From Diplodia intermedia (Eukaryota; Ascomycota; Dothideomycetes; Botryosphaeriales; Botryosphaeriaceae): DNA of 27,836 bases. The notes under the pieces are model-generated. The model saw nothing but the letters and a program-made list of their open reading frames with translations. It had not been told where the DNA came from and did not search any database. Location of the stretch: assembly GCA_021495925.1 (NCBI GenBank), contig JAKEKT010000177.1, positions 1 to 27,836 on the forward strand. The letters are read 5' to 3'. The position numbers and the translations under genes were made by a program. Below, piece after piece: positions 8,491 to 16,140 of this stretch; the stretch's first letter is position 1, and each line of letters opens with the position of its first letter.

Positions 8491-10810
8491 TTACTGAACC
8501 TCCAGCCTCAAGGCGTCATACTGAACATAAACCTGCTGAGGCAGCACCGCAGACTCGTAGTCCATAGCATCCGAAGGAAGGCGGAGCACAATCTCATTAT
8601 CCTTCTCCTTCAGCCACCCGGCCTCAAAGACGAACTTGTTCGCAACGTTGTAGCAGCTGATGGCCGAACGCACGGCGCACGAGCTGGAATGTTGGTACCT
8701 GCAGCAAACAACGGTCAACACCTCGACTGTCCTCCAAACCGCAAGGGGGGGAGGGGGAGGGGAGAGGGAGAAGAAGAAAAACTCACGGAATGACCCACGG
8801 CTCCAACTCGTGCCCATTCACCGTCACGACGAACGGCAGATTCGCATACGGCTCCGTCGCATTGAACACATCCGTGTTCCCCGCCGCCGTCTTCGCGCCC
8901 GCCAGCTGCACCGTCAACGTCGCCTCGCCCTTCCCCGCCCCCTCGACCACCTCCCCCTCCACGTCAAACACGACCGTCCAGTTGCTGATCGCCGCCGAAT
9001 ACACCGTCTCCGGCCTCACCGCGTTGCCCCTGCCCCCGACGGAGCTCCAATGGACGTAGTTCCAGTCCACCGCCTCGTCGCTCTCCCCCACCCGGAACCG
9101 CACCCCCTCGGGGAACTCCGTCGGGAAGTCGTACCGCGCCCAGTACACGCGGTACTCCTCCGGCGCCAGCGGCTTCGACGCGTCGCGCGCCACCCCGTGC
9201 CGGAACTCGCCCGCGGACCGGTCCGGCGTGCCGATGCGCCACAGCTCGGTGCCCGCGCTGTCCTCGACGAAGGTGGCGTGCGTCGTGGTCGTGGTGGACG
9301 ATGACTCGCCGCCGCCCGCGGTGATGACGATGCCGTCGTGCACGTGCTGCCCGAACAGCCCGTCGGCGAGGACGGTGAGGCGGTACGTGCCCGCCTTGAC
9401 GCGGGGGATCTCGACGGTGGCGACGACGGTGGTGCCGTTGGGGCCGCCGGGGGTGGTGGAGGAGACGTCGATGGCGAGCTCGCCCCAGTACTGGTACGCC
9501 GTCGTGTCGGCGGCGTTGTCTTGGAAGTCGAGCCCGGTGGCGGTGAGGATGGCGATGGGCCGGCTCCAGCTCGACGAGGAGGTGGAGGAGGTGGAAGAAG
9601 TGTTCTTTTGGGCGGGGAGGGTGACGACGCCGCGCCACGTGCCGCGCCCGGAGCTGGGGACGTAGTTGGGGACGTGCGGCGCGATGGAGTCGTAGAAGGC
9701 GGCGTTCCACGATGCGTCGGCGTATTGCAGGGCGTCGGCGCGGAGGGCTTGGAGGGTGGTGCCGGGTGCGCCGCTGTTGAAGTGGTAGTAGAACTGGATG
9801 GGTTTAGCGCGTGTTCCGAGAGAGACGGATGGCTGCGGAAAGACTTACGGGGCCGAAGGTGCGGTCGAAGCCGTTGGTGATGTTGGGGGTGCCGTTGCCG
9901 TGGTGGTTCGAAGCTGGGCTGCGGTGAGTATGTTGACAAGGTACGGTTGAAGAGAGGGACGGATACCAATGTAGTTGTAGACGATGCCATCGACGGTCAG
10001 GTCGGAGTTCTTGGGGCCGTTGAAATACGTGTCAACCGTGTTCATGACCGTCCAAGCCCCGAAAGTGGCGTTGCTGTCGCTCGTCGAGCCGTCGGAAAAC
10101 AGCCCGTGCACGCGGTGGTCCCTCCATTGGGCCTGGAACGTGTACTTGGTGAAGTAATCCGCCCACTGCTGCACGTATGGATCGTCGGGCGTGTTCAGCA
10201 GCGACCAGGTGGCATCCTGGACGACGACCTCGTTCTCGACCGCCTCCTTGGACGGCAGCGGCGCGTACGTCTTCTCGTTGGTCGAGAGGTGCGTCCACAG
10301 CTCGGTGTTGGGCCGGAACAGGGTGCGGAACTCCTGCAGATTGCGGAGGAAGGGCGTGGTCTCGTTGTGGTACGCAAGCCGGCTGAAGGTGTGCAGCCCC
10401 GTCTCGCCTTCGCGCAGGAAGTAGTAGAATTCCAGCACCTGGCCCGTCGCCGGGTAGGTTTCGCCCATGACGACGCCGGCGTACGGGACCCCCGAGGAGT
10501 CGTTGCCCTGGAAGATTTGGAAATCCGGGGCTATGGAGCCGGGCGTGTAGAAGCCGCTGGGCGTGCAGTAGCAGTCGAGATAGGGACCGATGCCGGTTGA
10601 TCCGCTGACGGGGCCGAGGAGATCCTGCTTGTCCAGGGCCAGGTCGGTGATGACGCCCTGCGCTTTGTCCAGGGAAAGGTAGAGCCTGTCATTTTCGAGC
10701 ACGATGTTTGACGACGTCTCGTTGACAGTCAGGATGGCGCGGACCTCGGCGCTCAGTGCCAACAGCCCAAGGAGGGGCCTCAGCACCCGACGGAGACGTG
10801 AGTTTGCCAT
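8491..10810 (-). CDS. Rhamnogalacturonan endolyase, family PL4 (secreted)
   Basis: Exons 10810..9967, 9913..9849, 9793..8787 and 8698..8491 give 707 aa. The enzyme cleaves rhamnose-galacturonate bonds of the rhamnogalacturonan-I backbone by beta-elimination, outside the cell. A signal peptide covers residues 1-25 (LLGLLALSAEVRA). PL4 hallmarks are GSTGIGPYLDCYC (~70-82), YRVHG-like WRDHRVHGLFSDGS (~229-242), DLTVDGIVYNY and ASNHHGNGTPNITNGFDRTFGP, the last assembled across intron 1. Lys222 and His285/286 are my candidates for the catalytic pair known in the Aspergillus aculeatus enzyme, by position only. The C-terminal half should hold the usual fibronectin-III-like and carbohydrate-binding-like domains (WGELAID, YVQYDALRLEVQ at the end). 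The length resembles RglB-type rather than the shorter RglA-type enzymes. An ATG lies 14 codons upstream in frame, but a TATAAG directly precedes it, so 10810 is preferred. The last intron has a second in-frame acceptor 15 bases downstream. Confidence 0.93.
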
Positions 10811-11161
10811 TGTGGAGAGTGCACGTCCAGGGGAAGGCTGGCTTGCACCCATCTTATACCCATGAAACAAAACCCGAGCGCGTGGTTCCTGCAGATGCCT
10901 GTGCGTGTGCCAATACGGGGGGACCGGGGTAGCGCGTGGAGAAGTCTGGGGGAAGCGGACCTGCATCTCTCGGCCACAGATTGCCCGAGACGGCCACGAC
11001 TCATTTCTCCGCCAGCCACCAATCCCTTTCACCATCTCCGAGCCTCCGGTTCTTGGCTGAATCCTTGGCCTGTTCCCAAGCGAAGTGTGAGGCTGATGTC
11101 AACGGCGCAAAAGACCCTTGCACCAAAACATTTGAGATTGCCTTTTCGGTCCAGCCACTAT
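10811..11161 (-). promoter_or_regulatory. Upstream region of the rhamnogalacturonan lyase gene
   Basis: This 351-bp gap lies between the mutarotase stop and the lyase start. It holds TATAAG on the minus strand (10858..10853, about 43 bp before the ATG), three CreA-consensus hexamers (SYGGRG) on the plus strand at 10924-10929, 10936-10941 and 10946-10951, a CCAAT at 10910-10914 and a CCG-N3-CGG triplet at 10985-10993. These fit a carbon-regulated fungal promoter, but no site is tested. The mutarotase 3' UTR also lies here. Confidence 0.5.
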
Positions 11162-11591
11162 CTACTTCACGTAAAAGACCTCCTCCATCACCTTCCACCA
11201 CGGACCAGCAGCGCTACCCTTTGCGCCCGGATGCGGACTTTCCTGCATCTTGTCCGTCATGCTCCACCACTCCTGCACCTTTTTATTCGCAGACATGCGG
11301 GCCATGTCGGCGTCCCAGTCCTCGCCAACCCACTTCATGGATGCAACGAGCATCGGTCGGGGTTCATCCACAAAGAAGATGGAGTCTGCCCAATTATCAG
11401 TTGGCCGCTTGCCGGATGTGGAGAGAATCAGATATTGATGACGTACAGTCGACGATGTTGGAATCCTTGATCTGTTCCAGCACCTCGGGCCAGACGGCGG
11501 CGTGGCATTTCTTGTACTCGTCCAGGTATTCGGGCCTCAGATACACCAGCTGGCCGATCCGGCGAGGCTCTTTCGTCGACGATGATGACAT
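11162..11591 (-). CDS. L-rhamnose mutarotase
   Basis: Exons 11591..11447 and 11385..11162 (61-bp intron, phase 1) give 122 aa, a little longer than the roughly 104-aa bacterial RhaM. The enzyme interconverts the alpha and beta anomers of L-rhamnopyranose. There is no signal peptide, so it acts in the cytosol. Family motifs are RIGQLVYLRPEYLDEYKKCH, AAVWPEV, VDYSIFFVDEP (joined across the intron), QEWWSMTDKM and MEEVFYV at the C-terminus. His30, Tyr49 and Trp88/89 sit where the bacterial active-site His, Tyr and Trp pair lie. The gene is the upstream partner of the PL4 lyase on the same strand, so it probably serves catabolism of rhamnose released from pectin. Confidence 0.93.
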
Positions 11592-11992
11592 GGTGGCGTG
11601 CGGTATTTCCGAGAGAGCTTGGGGAGATGGAGAGAGAGAGAGAGCTATGGCGAGATGAGGGAGGGGCCTCTTTAGCCTGTAGCCGATTCGGTTGCTCGGC
11701 GGGACGTAGTCCGAATTCGGGAAAGCTTTCCCCGCCCGCAACCGAGCTTCACTTCACCTTTTTTTAGCGATCGTATCGACATAGAAACGGACATCGAACT
11801 GCTCCAAAAACACTTTTGTATTCCTTCAACCATCCGTCCTACATATGCTAACTAACTACCTAACCTACACGCTCAAACCAACCCAACCATCCCAAATCCC
11901 CATCTCAGTCCAAACCTCGGGTTCTTCCTTCCCCCCACCAGCACCTACCCCCCCTCGCAATTCTTCCCCCCCATGAACACCTCGCCCAGCAC
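11592..11992 (-). promoter_or_regulatory. Upstream region of the rhamnose mutarotase gene
   Basis: About 400 bp separate the secreted-protein gene and the mutarotase. On the mutarotase strand a pyrimidine-rich (CT)n tract (11628-11644) lies 40-55 bp before the ATG, a common feature near fungal transcription starts. Further out are CCGATTCGG (11683-11691) and two adjacent perfect 10-bp palindromes, CCGAATTCGG (11711-11720) and GAAAGCTTTC (11721-11730). CCG-N3/4-CGG has the form of a Zn2Cys6 dimer site. Confidence 0.5.
11711..11730. promoter_or_regulatory. Two abutting 10-bp palindromes, candidate operator
   Basis: CCGAATTCGG is followed directly by GAAAGCTTTC. Both are perfect palindromes, 120-139 bp upstream of the mutarotase ATG. 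The first is a CCG-N4-CGG inverted triplet. Binding by a rhamnose regulator is only an inference. Confidence 0.4.
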
Positions 11993-12913
11993 TCACTGGC
12001 CCCGGCCACCCCTGTGCCTCCTCCTCCTCCCACCGCCAAACCGACGCCCACCACCGCTCCCATTCTCGCCACGCCAGTACCTCCCAGTCGGGCGACTCGT
12101 CGGATACGTCGTAACGTAAGTAATCGTAGTCGTAACCACAGTATTCGACGGCTGCACAACACCACCACCGTTACCGCCGCCTCCACCACCAACGAACATC
12201 CCCGCACCCCCCTTGGCCGCGTAGCACCGGCCGAGCGGCTGGTCGGCGATCTCGCGGTACGACTCGAGCAGCACGCACGGCGCCGCCGCGCCCGCGTCCC
12301 ACATGGCGGCGCTGCACCGGTCGCCGAGGGCGTCGCAGTACGCGATGCACGTGCCGTAGTCGTCGATGGAGGCGGCGGCGTCGGCGATTTCGGTGGGGGA
12401 CATGTCGTCGCCGTCGGTGTCGGTGCCGTCGGGGGTGCCGTCGTTGTCGGCGTCGGTGTTGTAGGCTTGCTCGCACGCGACGTAGTAGGTTGCGGAGCCG
12501 ATCTGGTATGAGCCGGGGGGGTAGGCGAATGAGGTTGTGGCGGCGGTGGTGGTGGGGTATGTCGTTGTCGTTGATGGGACGGTGAAGTCGTCGAATGTGG
12601 TGGTGGCGGTGGTGGTGGGGCTGGGACCGACGGCGTCGAAGATGGTGGCGGTGCCGTCGTCGGTGGTGCTGGTGCTGGTGTCGGTGTCGGTGCCGAGCGC
12701 GCCGAACATGTTGGGCGTGAACACTTGCGGGGTTGCTGTCGCACCGCTGCCGTCGTCGGTGGTGCTGCCGGGGTCGGTCGGCACCGGGTCTGACTGGAAC
12801 AGGTCCGTCGTCGTCGTGAGGTCCGTCGTCGTCGTCGTGTCTTGCCCGTGGCAGATGTTGGCGAGCATCAGGGCGGCGCCCACTGTGAGGCGGATGGGGC
12901 TGAGGACGGCCAT
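11993..12913 (-). CDS. Secreted Thr-rich protein with apple-like Cys module and Asp-rich insert
   Basis: This is an intronless 306-aa protein of unknown function. A signal peptide (residues 1-23, ending NICHG) is followed by a Thr/Ser/Asp-rich, probably O-glycosylated segment (24-130). Residues ~137-235 form a Cys-containing module with cysteines at 147, 189, 193, 200, 213 and 230, spaced like a PAN/apple fold (CIAYCDALGDRCSAAMW, APCVLLESYREI). It carries an insert at 153-170 (DADNDGTPDGTDTDGDD) that looks like a thrombospondin type-3 calcium-binding repeat. The C-terminus is Gly-rich (242-251), then Thr-rich, and ends in a very basic RRFGGGRRRRHRGGRGQ tail. The stop codon overlaps a GTGAGT donor, so a further exon cannot be excluded. 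A TATATAA lies about 100 bp upstream. It probably acts at the cell wall or outside the cell. Confidence 0.8.
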   Translation of the reverse strand: MAVLSPIRLTVGAALMLANICHGQDTTTTTDLTTTTDLFQSDPVPTDPGSTTDDGSGATATPQVFTPNMFGALGTDTDTSTSTTDDGTATIFDAVGPSPTTTATTTFDDFTVPSTTTTYPTTTAATTSFAYPPGSYQIGSATYYVACEQAYNTDADNDGTPDGTDTDGDDMSPTEIADAAASIDDYGTCIAYCDALGDRCSAAMWDAGAAAPCVLLESYREIADQPLGRCYAAKGGAGMFVGGGGGGNGGGVVQPSNTVVTTTITYVTTYPTSRPTGRYWRGENGSGGGRRFGGGRRRRHRGGRGQ

Positions 12914-13494
12914 TGTTGTGGTCGGAGTGGATGTGGATGTGGCGGATGGAGAAGAGGTGTGGTGGTTGCTTCTGGGGAGAGAGAAGTCCAAGTGCCGCGT
13001 CCATCGGGCTGTTATATATCGCTGTTCCTGCCTCTTTCCGGACCAAGTCATTTGCCGTGGGGATTCCTTCGATCCGTGCCGACGGGATGAGTTGGTCGGT
13101 GGCACGCAGATTGTGGTTTTTTCCCCCATGCGGACGCATTCCAAAACGGGGATTTTTTCAAATTTGCGTGCTTGGAACGCGGCAGTCCGGCGTAAGCGAC
13201 GCATGACTGGCCGAGTCTACTCGCGAATGCGCGCCAACGCTCTGCGTCGGTCGTGCCTGGAGATCAGTACACTTCCCCGCGGCTGGTCACTGTCAATGTG
13301 TTGAAGCTTTAGAAACCCAACGACGGCTAGTATTAATTAGGAAATAGTCAGAAGTGAAACCTGTCTCCCCAGGGACAACAACGTTCTCTGATGAGATGCC
13401 ACGTTGCGCATGAACATGCCAACATTCCACCAGACCCCCAAATGAGCAGGATGCGCGCTGTGCAAACCGAAAACATACAAAACTCCCCGCTCCA
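12914..13494 (-). promoter_or_regulatory. Upstream region of the apple-like secreted protein gene
   Basis: This 580-bp gap follows the RTA1 gene stop. TATATAA on the minus strand (13018..13012) lies about 100 bp before the ATG and is a good TATA candidate. The transcript leader between them includes a CAC/CAT-rich run. I recognise nothing else beyond the RTA1 3' UTR near 13494. Confidence 0.5.
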
Positions 13495-14742
13495 TCAAGT
13501 TTGAATGCGGTCCTGCTGCCGCATCTCCGTTGCCCCGAACTCTCTGCCCGCCTCCTCCAGCCTCGTCGAGCTGGATTCTTGATATCCGCTGTAATCCGCT
13601 CTGGGAAACTCGACCTCGGCCTCCTCCGAACCCAGCGAGTCTTGGGGAAATTGCTTCGCCGCTTTCTTCGCCGCCTTTCGTTCCTTCTTTGCCGCTTTCT
13701 TCTCCTTGCGCGACATTTTGGGGAACTCGCTCTCGGGGCCGACGAGCGAGCGGCTCGGATGGAAGATGGCGAGCAGTAGCAGGGCAACCATCATCGGAAA
13801 GGCGTCAAGCGCGTAAGAATACTCCTCGTGAAAAGGGATCGGGTTCGATGGCTTGACCCCGCCGGCGAACTCGCAGATGCGGTAGATGATGCGGACCTGG
13901 ATATGAAAGGGTAAGTGGTTGATCTGACGTAGAGGCTCACTTGACAGGTGTGCTTACGGTAATGGCTGTCAGCGTCCCGTAGAGAGCGTAAAGCAGCGGA
14001 CGCCAGTTGTACTGCCGATGAGCCATGCCGGCTGCCTCGAGCGCCAGCGACTGCCGGTGGAACATGACCATCAAGCCCAGAAAGAACAGGATGAAGGCCT
14101 CCTGCAGCCCCATGCCGCCCATGTAGACGTCGATTCCGGTTTTGATGATGTCGGCCGAGGCGCCCGGGCTCGCCATCAGACCGCCGACGGCCTGCACGAC
14201 GAACGAGACCACGTCCGCCCAGACGAAATACTTGGCCAGCGATTGGCCGCGGATGCGCCAGACGGCCCGCTCTGGCAGGAAGTAATGCACCATCCGCGCG
14301 AACGTCATGTAGACGAAGGCGTTGATCCACAGCGGCGAGAGCAGGTAGAGCAGTTGGTGGGCGGTGGCGTAGCCGGCATTTTGCTGGTCGTGCGAGCCCA
14401 GTGCGTGCATGATGAAGGCCACGAGCTCCCACGTGGCGCCCATGACGATGACCCAGCAGTAGCTCTGTTGGTCGTGTTACTCGAGGCGACTTGGCCGAGG
14501 CTTGTCGGGAGTCTTGGGCTTACCTTTTTGAAAACTATCGCCAGCGCGAGATGTGCGACTGTCAGGATGCCGAATATGACGGCGACGGCGACGGCAGGTG
14601 CGAACTGCGGGTCGAAGTTGTAGTAGGAGTTGCAGGCATCGAAAGGGACGTTGCCGTATTTGCCGGGTATGGCGGTTGTGCAGCTCGGCGTTGACGTCGA
14701 AGTCGTTGCCGAAGCGGTCTGGCTGGTCGTGGTGGATGCCAT
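13495..14742 (-). CDS. RTA1-family seven-helix membrane protein
   Basis: Exons 14742..14524, 14464..13958 and 13896..13495 (59- and 61-bp introns, both phase 0) give 375 aa. RTA1-family proteins (yeast Rta1, Rsb1, Rtm1) are plasma-membrane or ER proteins linked to lipid and sphingoid-base translocation and to resistance to sterol-acting or other toxic compounds. The substrate here is unknown. After a Thr-rich lumenal/extracellular N-terminus come hydrophobic segments typical of the family: FAPAVAVAVIFGILTVAHLA, the AHQLLYLLSPLWINAFVYM helix, YFVWADVVSFVVQAVGG, AFILFFLGLMVMF, and RIIYRICEFAGG, which is created by the last splice. The C-terminal tail is charged (KEKKAAKKERKAAKKAAK, then acidic) and should be cytosolic. 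It faces away from the caspase-like gene across a 1.4-kb intergenic region. Confidence 0.9.
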
Positions 14743-15575
14743 TGTTGCGAATTGCTACCGATGATCTGCTCTCCAAAGGGCGACATCGCGTCGGTTTATG
14801 AAGTTCGCCACTTGCATTGTGCCTGGAAAGTCTGCCCTGCTAAAGTTGGGCAATGGTGTTGTTGCTGCGCAAAGTGGATTCGAATTGCGACAGGTTGTGG
14901 CGGCTCAGAGGCATACGTCGACAACACAGCCCTTGGCGGCTTGGAAACAGTGCAGGAGACTAAATCGCTTTGTGCTGGAGGAAGATAAATTATCAGCCTG
15001 GGAGGGCTAAGTAGTAAGCAAGCAGGATGCGGAGGATGCACATCCCTGACCCAAATCGTGTTTTCAGTTGACACTTGGTCGCACGAGCAACGACTTCGAA
15101 GGGGGCGCAGCCGGCCACGGTTACAACACTGCCACTTTTCCGACGCTGCTGCCTACCGTTACGGGGCAGAACTTTTGATTATTGCAGCTTCTCGAACGTA
15201 GTTCCATCTGGCGAACGTGAAATGAACTTTGAGGCGTTGGTTGGGCAGAGGCTTGGAAACTGCCGCGCGTGTTTCCCGTCCGACACTCCCTTTCATGCGG
15301 CCATTTCCATTGCTATCATGCTAGGCAAGGGGGTTCAATGAACATCATTCCTCTTCAGATGAGACCACGATGGCCCAGTGGACAGCGAGGATACGAGTGC
15401 ACGAATAGTCTCTCATGGAATTTTTGCGAGCATGCGCCATATGATTAATGCGCGTCCCCGCAAAGGGCGCACGCGTAAGACAATGGCTAATATCCTATGT
15501 AGTACAAATGGCTGCAGCATGTGCGTGTGGGGTATCATGTTTCCGCAGATTCCGAAAAAGTCAAGATATTTTTCT

Positions 15576-15594
15576 AAAAAAAAAAAAAAAAAAA
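15576..15594 (+). repeat. A19 homopolymer
   Basis: Nineteen consecutive adenines stand alone in the intergenic region. It could be a simple mononucleotide repeat, a nucleosome-depleting dA:dT tract, or the tail of an old retroposed transcript. No recognisable coding remnant lies next to it and I saw no flanking target-site duplication. Confidence 0.8.
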
Positions 15595-16062
15595 GCGGCT
15601 ACTTCGTTACCAGGCGTGAGCTTGCGTATGCACGGAGCTTTCTTAACATCCTAACCACACTGCGATATGCTCGTTCATTGACTTTCAGAATTCTTGCTGA
15701 AAGGGTTTTACGTATGTGTAGGACTGTGTCGCGTGCTCAAGGTCCTCCATTGCATATGCATAATGCATGTCAGCGTATCATGTCCTACAATGGCGCAACC
15801 TTCTCCAATCGCCAACCTGCATGTATACGTCACACCACATCGGTTATCGCCATCATAGCTGCCTGAAATCAAATTAGGTCCGGCTAAGCAGTCGACACGC
15901 TCCCTACCCCGCATTATCTTCGCACGAGCGGATCAGTCAATGTCTATTTAATGTCGTACCCACAAGTTGGAATAGTCCATCTGTTAATCAACTGCTTGAC
16001 TTTCAATCTGGCATCCAAGCTCTAACACCTTTACAGAAGGAGTATAGTCGCCTACTGGCTAG

Positions 16063-16124
16063 GTAAGTCCATACTTTTTTTGAGATTCTCCATATCCTTT
16101 TGAGCGTATCTAACAACGCTTTAG
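16063..16124 (+). other. Probable 5' UTR intron of the caspase-like gene
   Basis: GTAAGT at 16063, a branch-like CTAAC at 16110-16114 and TTTAG ending at 16124 fit a 62-bp fungal intron just 16 bases before the caspase-like ATG. Confidence 0.6.
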
Positions 16125-16140
16125 GCCCTTTGTCAGTACA

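Larger units (their letters stand above)
14743..16140. other. Divergent intergenic region with A19 tract
   Basis: About 1.4 kb lie between the divergent RTA1 and caspase-like genes. I find no credible gene; the open frames lack domains. Base composition is closer to balanced than in the surrounding coding sequence. A run of 19 adenines lies at 15576-15594. A TATTTAA at 15945-15951 and the leader intron at 16063-16124 belong to the caspase-like gene. Confidence 0.55.

Noticed and set aside
10811..10852. In-frame upstream ATG adding 14 residues to the lyase
   Set aside because: TATAAG lies immediately before it, so transcription probably begins downstream. The shorter form gives a normal signal peptide at the N-terminus.
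15333..15410. tRNA-like pieces (GGTTCAATGAAC, TGGCCCAGTGG)
   Set aside because: The pieces are in the wrong order and no acceptor or anticodon stems can be drawn around them.
15378..15866. 162-codon open frame in the gap before the caspase-like gene
   Set aside because: It runs through the A19 tract as poly-Lys, has no domain and no codon bias, and is best explained by chance.
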